Below, piece by piece: positions 15,875 to 24,135 of a DNA stretch of 30,340 nt (its first letter is position 1; each line of letters begins with the position of its first letter). The position numbers were made by a program, and so were the translations under genes. Source of the DNA: JAADEM01 sp965371855 (lineage in GTDB: Bacteria > Bacteroidota > Bacteroidia > Bacteroidales > Marinilabiliaceae); the NCBI GenBank assembly GCA_965371855.1, contig CBDUZZ010000059.1, positions 1 to 30,340 of the forward strand. The letters run 5' to 3'. The notes under the pieces were generated by a model. That model searched no databases and was not told where the DNA came from. It saw only the letters and a program-made list of their open reading frames with translations.

Positions 15875-17185
15875 ATGGACAACCTTAAACCGTTCTATCC
15901 AAGCTTGTATAAAACATATTTTGTTTTTCTTTTTAGCATTGTTGGGGTATCTCTTTTTGCACAAAAGCAAACAATAACACTGTCACAGTGCATTGATAGT
16001 GTGCAAGCACACAGTTATTTGCTTCAGGCCGAAATATACAATACACAGTCTGCTTCCAAGAGTGTGGATATACGACATGCCGGATATTTACCTTCTATTA
16101 TCGGGAATGTGGGAGGAGAGGGGCGTTTTCTTGGAGCCGACCAGTATAATTTTGGACAGCAGTGGACAATGATACATGGCGATTGGGCACTTGGTAATCT
16201 GCTGAAAAAGACCGATATGATTGCCAGACAAGAGTTAGTTACTGCTAACCTGATGCAGGAGAAAGTTCGTATTGACGGTATCAGTCGTGTTACATCGCTA
16301 TACATGAATGTATTACAAAAAAGAAGAGAACTCGACCTGCTTGATGAACGGATATCTTTTTTGGGAAAGCATAAAGTTGTGGCTTCTTCGTTATGGAAGG
16401 CAGGTATTCGTACACGTCTTGATATATTGCAAACAGAAACCGGAATATCTGTAACTCAGGAGGAAAAAGTACGAGTAGGGATGCAGATTAAGAATTCATT
16501 ACAGGAGTTGAAGCATTTAATGGGAATTTCAGGCGGTGATAGTATTAAACTTCAAAGTATTAATACAACTGACCTTATCGCCGGAGTAGATAAAAACAGT
16601 CTTAGCGGTCAGTTGGTTATTAATAATCCTCTGTATAGGATTTTGCAATCTCAGGTGCAGACACGACAATTGCAAATCAGCGATATCGAAGCTAAACAGT
16701 GGCCACATGTTTTTGTAGGTGGAGGGTATTTTGTTGATGGTGATCCTACTGCAGATGGTAATTATTGGTCTGTTCAGGCCGGTGTTGCTATTCCCATATA
16801 TCAGTGGGGTGCTATCAAAAATGAAAAAGAGAAGACAATAGTACTTGCGGAATCAAAGAATATGGAGTTGCAGGATATTAGCCGTGAGTTAAATATTCAT
16901 GTCGATAAGACGTTAACACAGCTTGTTGAATTGAAAAAGATGATGACAGTTTCACAAGAGCGCATGAAAACGTTGGAAGAGTCACTTGAGCTTGCTAACC
17001 TGAATTATAAAGCAGGTTGGATCACTAATCTTGAATACCTTGCCGTTCAGCAGCAACTGACAAGTACTTTAATAAAAATAGAAACAATCCGCTTAGAATA
17101 TATCCTTAATCTTATTGAATTTTACCTGACAACAAATCAGGTTGATATAATAAGGACAATGGGAGGAATGAGTATGATTCAGTAG
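15875..17185 (+). CDS. TolC-like outer-membrane efflux protein
   Basis: The predicted protein has 436 residues, the usual length. A signal peptide (YFVFLFSIVGVSLFAQ) ends near residue 30 in a typical SLFAQ cleavage region. The OEP fold follows in two halves: ITLSQCIDSVQAHSYLLQAE starts the first, and the second contains VFVGGGYFVDGD with IPIYQWGAIKNEKEK and the long helix ending NLNYKAGWITNLEYLAVQQQ. It forms the trimeric outer-membrane channel of the pump whose adaptor and permease are encoded next. It is first in the operon, with a GGGAG ribosome-binding site nine bases before ATG. Nothing is missing. Confidence 0.93.
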   Translation: MDNLKPFYPSLYKTYFVFLFSIVGVSLFAQKQTITLSQCIDSVQAHSYLLQAEIYNTQSASKSVDIRHAGYLPSIIGNVGGEGRFLGADQYNFGQQWTMIHGDWALGNLLKKTDMIARQELVTANLMQEKVRIDGISRVTSLYMNVLQKRRELDLLDERISFLGKHKVVASSLWKAGIRTRLDILQTETGISVTQEEKVRVGMQIKNSLQELKHLMGISGGDSIKLQSINTTDLIAGVDKNSLSGQLVINNPLYRILQSQVQTRQLQISDIEAKQWPHVFVGGGYFVDGDPTADGNYWSVQAGVAIPIYQWGAIKNEKEKTIVLAESKNMELQDISRELNIHVDKTLTQLVELKKMMTVSQERMKTLEESLELANLNYKAGWITNLEYLAVQQQLTSTLIKIETIRLEYILNLIEFYLTTNQVDIIRTMGGMSMIQ

Positions 17186-17253
17186 GATAACATTAGAAAC
17201 GAAGAAAGCCTGAGGGGCTTATAGTAAACGTAATTTGATAAATATTCAATTTT
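17186..17253 (+). other. Short operon spacer with hairpin
   Basis: A hairpin AAGCC-TGAGG-GGCTT lies at 17206-17220 between the channel and adaptor genes, without a T-tract. It may adjust the ratio of the two products. Confidence 0.3.
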
Positions 17254-18183
17254 ATGAGACCTATAAACATTTCAATAATTATTGTTGTAATTTTAATTAG
17301 TGCTTGTTCAACCGAAAAAGGTAAAGAAGAGACATCTGCTAAACTACCGATTGTGAAAATATCTGTTGCTGAGGTGACCCGGCAGGATATGTCTGATACA
17401 ATTTGGTTTTATGGTGATGTGAAATTGCGCCACGATGCCCGTTTGGCCTCGCAGTTCGATGGCCGTCTTTCAGGCTTTACTCTGCTTATGGGTGACAGGG
17501 TGCATAAGGGTGAGAAACTTGGAGTGATAACACCTCCCATGCGTGAGGCACTGTTGCAGGTAATTGATCAGGTAGACGAGAGTAAGAGGAAAATGGTGAG
17601 TGACGAAATAAAAGAGGTGCCTCTATACAGTCCCATTGATGGTGTTGTTCTGGAGGTGTATCGGCATACAGGTGATGTAGTTCAACGAGGTGAAAGTATT
17701 GTGCATATTGGTCAGTTGAATGTGCTTGATGTTTATGGGGATATTCCGTTAAAATATTTCCGTCAGGTATCGAAGATGAAAAGCCTGATTGTTTTATTTG
17801 TTGATTATAATCATGAACCTGTAAAATTGAAGATAGAGGCTGTTGGCGGGAAGATGGATATGGGGAAGAATACAATTCCTGTTCGTTTGAGACTGAATAA
17901 CAGTATGGGAGAGTATAAGCCGGGAATGATAGTAAAGTTAAATTTTCAGGGAGAGGTACACAAAAATGCACTGGTTATTCCTCGTTCAGCTTTGTTAAAT
18001 GAAGAGGGTGTTTTTAGTGTGTTTGTACTGAAAGATGGATCTAAAGTAGAGAAACGTGTGATAAAAGCGGGTATCCTTCATGATGATTTTGTTGAGGTAC
18101 TTGAAGGTCTGAAAGAGGACGAGAAAGTTGCTACACAAAAAGCATATTCTCTGATTGATGGAATGGAGGTTGATGTTCAATAG
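17254..18183 (+). CDS. RND efflux periplasmic adaptor, lipoprotein
   Basis: This 309-residue membrane fusion protein joins the permease to the outer-membrane channel. The N-terminus is a lipoprotein signal with lipobox ISAC (IIIVVILISACSTEKG), so the mature protein would be anchored by lipid at Cys18. The barrel-sandwich hybrid (biotinyl-lipoyl-like) halves are visible as RLASQFDGRLSGFTLLMGDR followed by VHKGEKLG, and SPIDGVVLEVYRHTGDVVQR. The beta-barrel and membrane-proximal parts follow (KPGMIVKLNF, VIPRSALLNEEGVFSVFVL). The alpha-hairpin between the lipoyl halves is very short, about 25 residues, so contact with the channel must be brief. It lies 68 bases after the channel gene and 26 before the permease. 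Confidence 0.92.
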   Translation: MRPINISIIIVVILISACSTEKGKEETSAKLPIVKISVAEVTRQDMSDTIWFYGDVKLRHDARLASQFDGRLSGFTLLMGDRVHKGEKLGVITPPMREALLQVIDQVDESKRKMVSDEIKEVPLYSPIDGVVLEVYRHTGDVVQRGESIVHIGQLNVLDVYGDIPLKYFRQVSKMKSLIVLFVDYNHEPVKLKIEAVGGKMDMGKNTIPVRLRLNNSMGEYKPGMIVKLNFQGEVHKNALVIPRSALLNEEGVFSVFVLKDGSKVEKRVIKAGILHDDFVEVLEGLKEDEKVATQKAYSLIDGMEVDVQ

Positions 18184-18209
18184 TGAAAGGCTTTTTTATA
18201 ATGTAAGAT

Positions 18210-21200
18210 ATGGTGAAAAGTAAAAATCAAGATGTTGTGTCATCTCCACCACGGGGGGAGAGAGGGAGGCTTCTCTCTCGTTTTGCTGTTGAGAATAAGC
18301 GAGCAATAATTTTCATGGCACTGCTGCTTTCTGCTGTTGGTTATTACACCATAGACAGAATACCGCAAGGTGTATTTCCGGATGCTGTATTTCCCCGTAT
18401 TGCTGTTCTTGTTGATTATGGCCTTGCTCCAATGAAAGAGATGGAGATGGAAGTAGCAAAACCTATCGAAGAGGCGGTAATGATGGTTGAGGGAGTGAGG
18501 GGTGTAAGAACATCCATCAGCAGAGGTTCAGCAGAGGTGAATATCGATTTTCAGTGGAATACCGATATGTTTAAAGCCTATCAGTTAGTACAGGCTCAGG
18601 TTAGCGGTATCCAGCACTCACTGCCGGCAGGTGTGCAGCTCGAGGTACGCCGCTTCACAACCAGTACATATCCGGTTGCCGGATACAGTCTCTCTTCAGA
18701 TCGTAGAAACCTTGAGGAATTGCGTGATTTGGCAATCTATACTATTCGACCTCGCCTGGCCAGTATTCCCGGGGTATACAATATTGAAGTGATGGGCGGA
18801 GATCAACGTGAATATCGCGTGAACCTTAAGCCTGAAAAACTTGCAGCACTGCATATCGACTACAAGCAGATAGAAGAAAAGATACGGCAATCAAACGACC
18901 TTCAGTATGTAGGCAGGTTGAATGAGGAGAATAAACTATTTCTGAATATTGCTGATAACAGATTCTTAAGCATTGACGATATTGGTAAAACAATCGTGGC
19001 ACGTAACGGTGCTACTCCGGTGTTCTTGTCGGAGGTTGCAGATATTGAACCTGCCATGCAGGAGACATTTATTGCTTGTGAAAGTAATCTGAAACCTGCG
19101 GTCTTGATTACTGTGATAAAACAACCCGGAACCAATGCTGTTTCGATAATGCAGGAGGTGGACAGGAGATGGAAAGAACTTGAGATAAGATTTTCGCAAG
19201 ATGTGAAGGTAAACAAGTGGTACGACATGACGGACTTCATTCGCGGCTCAATAAAAAGTGTTCGTAATGCAATCCTGATAGGAGCTCTGCTTACTGTTTT
19301 AATCCTGTTACTGTTCTTACGCCGATTGAGAATAACGCTGGTTACTGCAACAATTCTTCCTGTTGCTCTGCTAATATCCTTTATCTTCATCAACATCTCG
19401 GGGATGAACCTGAATATGATGAGCCTCGGAGGACTGGCAGCTGCTATTGGTATTCTGGTTGATAATGCTATTGTTGTGGTTGAGAATATCGAAAGGTATA
19501 TGGAGAAAGGCTATCCGAAAAAGGAGGCTGTGATAACTGCAACCGGCGAAATAATATCACCTCTGCTTGGAGCTACATTGACAACTCTCGTGGTTTTTGT
19601 TCCTCTGGTTTTTCTCTCCGGTGTTCCCGGAATATTCTTTAAAGCTCTGGCTTCAACCCTGTCAATAGCGATTGTTGTTTCTATGTTGCTGGCAGTATTT
19701 TTGACACCTGCTTTAGCATCGGTATTTATTTCAACAAAAAAGAGAAAGCCCGGCATGGTTATGCCAAAAGTTATTTCTGCTCAGCAGTGGGCATTGAAGG
19801 GTTTGATAAAAAGACCTCTGATAACAGTACTTCTGGTAATTATTTTTGCTGTAGTTACTATTTTTTCATACCTGAGAATCCCAAGTGGATTTCTGCCTGA
19901 GTGGGATGAGGGTACTATCGTTCACGACTATCTGGCACCTCCTGGAAGTTCAGTTGAAGGAACCAAGACAATGCTTAAGAGTATTGCTGAGTATGTAATG
20001 ACCATTCCTGAGGTTGAGGGTTACTCTCTGCGTACAGGACGTAGTCTGGCTCATCCGCGCACGCACGCTAACGATGGTGATTTTGTTATTCAGTTAAAGA
20101 AGGGGCACAAACGCTCTTCGTTTGAGATAATGGATCAGTTAAGGGCTTTTGATGAGGCCAATGAACCACGTCTTGAACCGGAACTGTTTCAGGTGTTACC
20201 CGACAGGCTTAATGACCTAAGCGGTGAAATTGCCCCGGTAGTAATCAAGGTTTTTGGTGAGAAGATGAATAAGATTCAGGGTATAGCGGCTCAGATTGCT
20301 GATTCGCTTGAGAATGTTGATGGTGCTGTTGATGTTTACAAAGGTTTCTCGCCTGGCGAGCCTGAACTTACAGTACGTGTGAAAAGGGAAGCTGCAAGCC
20401 GTTATGGCCTGACCGTAAAAGAGATTGGTGATGCTGTTCACATGGCTTTGTGGGGTGATGATGTAACCAATATGATGGAGGGTTTAAAGATTATTCCTGT
20501 TAAAGTGCGATATGCTAAGAGTGATTTCAATCACCTTGAAAAGATCCTGCACATGCCTTTATACCTTGCCTCTATCGATAGAGTTTTGCAACTTCACGAG
20601 ATTGCAGAGGTTTTCAAAGTTCCGGGTAAGACCGATATTGAGCATGAGAACCTGAGCCAGGTAGTGAATGTGAAAAGCCATATTTCAGGTCGACCGTTGA
20701 GTGAAATAATCACTGATGTTAAACAGATGCTGTCGAACATACCTTTGCCTCCCGGCGTGACTGTTGAGATTGGTGGTCAGTACAAAAGCCAGCAGAGGGC
20801 ATTCAGTGAACTAATAATAATTTTGGCCTTTGGTATTCTGTTGGTATTTGCCATTCTGTTGTTTGAATTCAAATCATTTCGCACAGCCGGAGTTATTTTA
20901 TTCGGTACTATACTTTCTGTTTCCGGAGTGTTTTTGATGCTTCAGATAGTTGATATTCCATTAGATATATCTGCATTTATGGGTATGATTATGATTGTTG
21001 GTGTTGTCGTGAATAACGGTATTTTGATGATTGATTATACCGAGAAATTCCTCGAAGAGAATAGCGATGTAAGGGAAGCGTTATTGATGGCCGGCAAAGT
21101 GCGTATGCGGCCTATCCTGATGACTATGTTTTCAACTATCTTCGGATTTCTTCCGTTAGCTTATGGCATTGGTGAGGGTGCCGAGATGCTTCGCCCCCTT

Positions 21201-21293
21201 GCAATATCAATGATTGGTGGCATGAGTCTTTCTCTTTTCCTTTCACTACTTATCATACCCGGTATGTACTGGATTGTGAATGGTAAGAAGTAA
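18210..21293 (+). CDS. RND efflux permease, AcrB/HAE-like
   Basis: The 1027-residue inner-membrane proton antiporter has the usual duplicated layout: TM1 near 33-52, porter domain, TM2-6, a second TM block start near 533, porter domain, and TM8-12. The TM4 signature reads ILVDNAIVVVENIERYMEKG, closer to drug-type (HAE) than heavy-metal pumps. Only the first of the two AcrB proton-relay aspartates is kept (D then N), and in TM10 the AcrB lysine position reads N (VVVNNGILMIDY). This variant is common among bacteroidete pumps, so activity is not in doubt, but the proton path differs from AcrB. Residues 10-20 (VSSPPRGERGR) look like the translation of a palindromic repeat and are probably an extension. 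Substrate unknown. Confidence 0.93.
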   Translation: MVKSKNQDVVSSPPRGERGRLLSRFAVENKRAIIFMALLLSAVGYYTIDRIPQGVFPDAVFPRIAVLVDYGLAPMKEMEMEVAKPIEEAVMMVEGVRGVRTSISRGSAEVNIDFQWNTDMFKAYQLVQAQVSGIQHSLPAGVQLEVRRFTTSTYPVAGYSLSSDRRNLEELRDLAIYTIRPRLASIPGVYNIEVMGGDQREYRVNLKPEKLAALHIDYKQIEEKIRQSNDLQYVGRLNEENKLFLNIADNRFLSIDDIGKTIVARNGATPVFLSEVADIEPAMQETFIACESNLKPAVLITVIKQPGTNAVSIMQEVDRRWKELEIRFSQDVKVNKWYDMTDFIRGSIKSVRNAILIGALLTVLILLLFLRRLRITLVTATILPVALLISFIFINISGMNLNMMSLGGLAAAIGILVDNAIVVVENIERYMEKGYPKKEAVITATGEIISPLLGATLTTLVVFVPLVFLSGVPGIFFKALASTLSIAIVVSMLLAVFLTPALASVFISTKKRKPGMVMPKVISAQQWALKGLIKRPLITVLLVIIFAVVTIFSYLRIPSGFLPEWDEGTIVHDYLAPPGSSVEGTKTMLKSIAEYVMTIPEVEGYSLRTGRSLAHPRTHANDGDFVIQLKKGHKRSSFEIMDQLRAFDEANEPRLEPELFQVLPDRLNDLSGEIAPVVIKVFGEKMNKIQGIAAQIADSLENVDGAVDVYKGFSPGEPELTVRVKREAASRYGLTVKEIGDAVHMALWGDDVTNMMEGLKIIPVKVRYAKSDFNHLEKILHMPLYLASIDRVLQLHEIAEVFKVPGKTDIEHENLSQVVNVKSHISGRPLSEIITDVKQMLSNIPLPPGVTVEIGGQYKSQQRAFSELIIILAFGILLVFAILLFEFKSFRTAGVILFGTILSVSGVFLMLQIVDIPLDISAFMGMIMIVGVVVNNGILMIDYTEKFLEENSDVREALLMAGKVRMRPILMTMFSTIFGFLPLAYGIGEGAEMLRPLAISMIGGMSLSLFLSLLIIPGMYWIVNGKK

Positions 21294-21649
21294 CAACGTC
21301 CTTTCTCCAACTTCCCTCTAAACGGGAGAGAATACACACACTCTTGTCTTTAATTTTTCTGTATCTAAAAGCATCGGCTCAGATAGTCCGGAATGCTACG
21401 TGTTCCAACTAACTGTAAAAATCTTGGGGTATCTTTAATCCACATTGAAACTAAACTTTAAATTACACAGAGGGCTTCATTAATAGCAAAACACTCGGTG
21501 ATTGTAAACTGTGACAATTTGTCCTGATGTCCAGTCGTTCAACTGTCATAAGGTCTTAGTTGTGAGTTGGTTCATGTCATAAGTTCCTCTTTTTTTTGTG
21601 GCATTGTGTTTGACGCTAATAAAGCGTAGATATTATTAACTTTAAATAT
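21294..21649 (+). promoter_or_regulatory. Non-coding region with likely hsp20 promoter
   Basis: No gene is seen over about 355 bases. A CTCT/GGGAGAG dyad near 21316-21331 sits just after the permease. Near the right end, TTGACG (21610-21615) and TTATTA (21633-21638) are spaced by 17 bases like a sigma-70-type promoter. Between them lies a perfect dyad ACGCT-AATAA-AGCGT (21613-21627) that could be an operator. It is not a CIRCE element. Confidence 0.35.
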
Positions 21650-21655
21650 AGGAGG
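21650..21655 (+). promoter_or_regulatory. Strong Shine-Dalgarno of hsp20
   Basis: AGGAGG lies eight bases before the ATG. A full-consensus site is unusual in Bacteroidota, where most genes lack one, and suggests high translation of the chaperone. Confidence 0.75.
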
Positions 21656-21663
21656 ACATAAAA

Positions 21664-22107
21664 ATGACACTTGTTAGAAGAAGTAATTACATGATGCCTG
21701 AGTTTGAGGGTCTGATGAACAATGTATTCAGAAACGAATTTTTTAACTCAGATGTTGCAGGAGATGACATTAACACACTTCCTGCTGTAAACGTGAAAGA
21801 GAATGAGGATAATTTTGTTATTGAAGTAGTAGCTCCGGGATTTAAGAAAGAAAACTTTGAAGTTGCTATTGATAATAGTGTATTGACTATTTCGGCTACT
21901 GAAGAAGAGAAGAAAGAAGAGAAAAAGAAAAACTATACTAAACGTGAGTTTAATTATGCTTCATTCACTCGCTCATTCCGGTTGCCTGAAAATATTATTG
22001 ATGAGTCAACAATAAAAGGTAATTACAAGGATGGTATTTTGGAGGTGTTTTTGGGAAAAAGAGAAGAGGTTAAACCAAAAGCCGCAAGAATGATTAAGAT
22101 TTCGTAA
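21664..22107 (+). CDS. Hsp20 small heat-shock protein
   Basis: This 147-residue cytoplasmic holdase chaperone binds unfolding proteins without ATP. The alpha-crystallin domain spans about residues 35-130: PAVNVKENEDNFVIEVVAPG at its start, FKKENFEVAIDNSVLTISA, and the closing strand DGILEVFLGK (A-x-x-x-n-GVL-type). A charged loop EEEKKEEKKKNYTKREF replaces the usual beta5-beta6 connection. The C-terminal tail ends ARMIKIS with an I-K-I motif used in oligomer formation. It is monocistronic, with its own promoter region and a terminator at 22130-22173. Length is normal. Confidence 0.95.
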   Translation: MTLVRRSNYMMPEFEGLMNNVFRNEFFNSDVAGDDINTLPAVNVKENEDNFVIEVVAPGFKKENFEVAIDNSVLTISATEEEKKEEKKKNYTKREFNYASFTRSFRLPENIIDESTIKGNYKDGILEVFLGKREEVKPKAARMIKIS

Positions 22108-22129
22108 TAATCAACTTGAAAAATAATTA

Positions 22130-22173
22130 TTCACGGGGTGACCCTTGTATATAGCAATCAGTCACCCTGTGAA
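22130..22173. terminator. Terminator between hsp20 and ung
   Basis: TTCACGGGGTGAC at 22130-22142 pairs with GTCACCCTGTGAA at 22161-22173 with one G-T pair, around an 18-base loop. TTTT follows on the plus strand and the AT-rich AATAATTATTTTTC on the minus strand. It sits between two convergent genes and probably serves both. Confidence 0.75.
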
Positions 22174-22188
22174 TTTTCATTTATAATC

Positions 22189-22860
22189 CTACCACTTTAT
22201 TGGCTCAATGCCCTGCTTCGCCAGGTAATCATTAGTTTTTGAAAAATGCTTACATCTGAAAAATCCATAATCGGCACTGTAAGGTGATGGGTGAGGAGCT
22301 TCAAGTATAAGGTGCTTGCTGCCGTCTATTAAAATCTTTTTACTTCTTGCGAATTTTCCCCATAGCAGAAAAACAACATCGTGTTTCCGGGCTGATATTT
22401 TTTGTATTACTGCATCTGTAAACTGTTCCCAGCCTCTGTTCTGGTGTGAGCCGGCTTGTGAGGCTCTTACCGTTAGTGTTGCATTTAGCAACAGTACTCC
22501 TTGCTCAGCCCAATGTGTCAGATTACCGTTTTGCGGTATGAGAGTATGGGTGTCATCATTTATCTCCTTAAAAATATTTTGAAGTGATGGGGGAGACTGA
22601 ACTCCATCGGGAACTGAAAAGCACAAACCGTGTGCCTGATTTACGCCATGATAAGGGTCTTGTCCTAATAAAACAACTTTTACTTTGTCAAAAGGAGTTT
22701 GGTTGAATGCATTGAAAATTAACCGGCCTGGAGGGTAGATTTTATAGTGTTTTTTCTCTTCCTGCAAGAATGCTTTTAACTGTATAAAGTAGGATTTGTT
22801 AAACTCTTCAAGCAGAATGTTTTTCCAGCTCTCTTCTATTTGAGGATTAACTTTGCTCAT
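22189..22860 (-). CDS. ung: Uracil-DNA glycosylase, family 1
   Basis: The 223-residue enzyme removes uracil from DNA at the start of base-excision repair. Motif A GQDPYHG has the water-activating Asp at residue 68. Further signatures are AHGLCFSVP, the uracil-binding LLLNATLTVR, and motif B HPSPYS with the catalytic His at 190 (most relatives have HPSPLS or HPSPYS). Length is normal. A TACATTTG -7-like box lies on the minus strand at 22865-22872, so close to the ATG at 22860 that a transcript from it would be nearly leaderless. It is convergent with hsp20. Confidence 0.97.
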   Translation of the reverse strand: MSKVNPQIEESWKNILLEEFNKSYFIQLKAFLQEEKKHYKIYPPGRLIFNAFNQTPFDKVKVVLLGQDPYHGVNQAHGLCFSVPDGVQSPPSLQNIFKEINDDTHTLIPQNGNLTHWAEQGVLLLNATLTVRASQAGSHQNRGWEQFTDAVIQKISARKHDVVFLLWGKFARSKKILIDGSKHLILEAPHPSPYSADYGFFRCKHFSKTNDYLAKQGIEPIKW

Positions 22861-22914
22861 AGAGCAAATGTAAGCAAAACTTGTAGAAAACTCTTTGAAT
22901 TTTCCTGATTAATC

Positions 22915-22971
22915 GAGGAATCGAGTAACTGAGTAATTGAAAAGCTCAGTTACTCGATTTATCAATTCCTC
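22915..22971 (-). terminator. Hairpin downstream of the porP-like gene
   Basis: A perfect 13-bp inverted repeat (TCGAGTAACTGAG at 22921-22933, CTCAGTTACTCGA at 22945-22957) is flanked by an outer GAGGAA/TTCCTC pair. There is no T-tract on either side. It lies just after the stop of the PorP/SprF gene and may end or stabilise that transcript. Confidence 0.5.
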
Positions 22972-22982
22972 AAATACTCATT

Positions 22983-24053
22983 TTAAAATATCTTGCGTGA
23001 TTTCCTGCTATATTTTCTTTTTGTGCTTGAGAGAGGATTAGCTGTTGATGAACAGGGAACAGCCGGGCTACGGCCTCCGGCTCTCAGGTTCAAGTGTTGA
23101 TTGAACTCAAAAATAATTGAAATTTCATGTGCTCCTGCCGTTTGCCATCCTAAACCTGATATGGTAATATCGTAACTGTAACCAACACGAATCGGGCCCA
23201 GGTCATAGGCTACCAATGCTACAATAGCATCCTGGTTTATTGAACTTTTCACTTCATTGCCAAAGGGCAGGCCGCGATACCATAATCCAATTTCGATAGG
23301 TGCGTTATGCCAATATACACCTATATCAGCCTGGCTAAAATCTGCCTGTCTTTGTAGCCTGAAACTAAAAGAAAAGGAGCGTTCTATAGCGTTATTTCTG
23401 CGTCGTTCACGCCATAGATTAATTCCTCCGAAAAGAGTGTATTTAGTATCATATTTCATCTCCTCGCCAAGGAAGGAGTAATTAGGTTTAGCAAGATGGT
23501 TAACGGTTAATCCAATCCAATATTTGGGGCTGTATGCAAATACTGAAGCAGCAAGATCCATGTAACTTACCTGTTCGTTTGTGAGCCTGTCCCATGAACC
23601 TGAAGAACCGCCTCCAATCTCTTCATCAGCAAACTTTAGCTTTCCGAAATCAATGGCTTTATTGCCATATTCAAACTGAATTCCCGGCACAATTTGCCAC
23701 TCATCAGTGATAATTAGGTTATATGAATATTGAAAAGCTGCATTCGTTGTTTGTAGTCCGGCACTTCCGGCATTGTCCTGCATTAAATAAAAACCTATGC
23801 CACTATTAAATTTTGTAAAAAAATTATCGAATGATACGGCATAGGATGAGAAAGCTGTTGATATTGACGGCCATTGATTACGATAATTTAGTATCAGTCT
23901 GCCCCCATCAGTAGCACCTGCTAATGACGGACTAAGATATAGAGGATTGGCATAAAACTGCGAAAAGTGAGGATCCTGAGCATAGCTTTTTTTAGTGCTG
24001 AATGTTGCAATCAGAACTAATAATGTAACTATGTAGGTAATCCTTTTTCTCAT
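22983..24053 (-). CDS. PorP/SprF-family type IX secretion outer-membrane protein
   Basis: This 356-residue outer-membrane barrel protein has a signal peptide ending at SYAQ near residue 26. The family-defining start of the mature protein is DPHFSQFYANPLYLSPSLAG, followed by LNYRNQWPSISTAFSSYAVS and KFNSGIGFYLMQDNAG. Later GIQFEYGN, KYWIGLTVNHLAKPNYSF and VRVGYSYDITISGLGW-type strands match the family. SprF-like proteins sit beside genes for type B sorting-domain adhesins and are needed for export or surface attachment of that partner. Here the partner lies 82 bases upstream on the same strand. The C-terminus carries a basic tail (STKRKYSRKSRK), common in this group. Confidence 0.93.
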   Translation of the reverse strand: MRKRITYIVTLLVLIATFSTKKSYAQDPHFSQFYANPLYLSPSLAGATDGGRLILNYRNQWPSISTAFSSYAVSFDNFFTKFNSGIGFYLMQDNAGSAGLQTTNAAFQYSYNLIITDEWQIVPGIQFEYGNKAIDFGKLKFADEEIGGGSSGSWDRLTNEQVSYMDLAASVFAYSPKYWIGLTVNHLAKPNYSFLGEEMKYDTKYTLFGGINLWRERRRNNAIERSFSFSFRLQRQADFSQADIGVYWHNAPIEIGLWYRGLPFGNEVKSSINQDAIVALVAYDLGPIRVGYSYDITISGLGWQTAGAHEISIIFEFNQHLNLRAGGRSPAVPCSSTANPLSSTKRKYSRKSRKIF

Positions 24054-24135
24054 CCGGTTTTTTAGTAAGTTGTTTATTCGTTTATTTAGATATTAATGAC
24101 ACGCTTTCAACTTTATGAACTTTAAAAACTTTCAA

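Noticed and set aside
18696..19396. Minus-strand frames inside the permease gene
   Set aside because: Antisense shadows of a complete, well-conserved RND permease.
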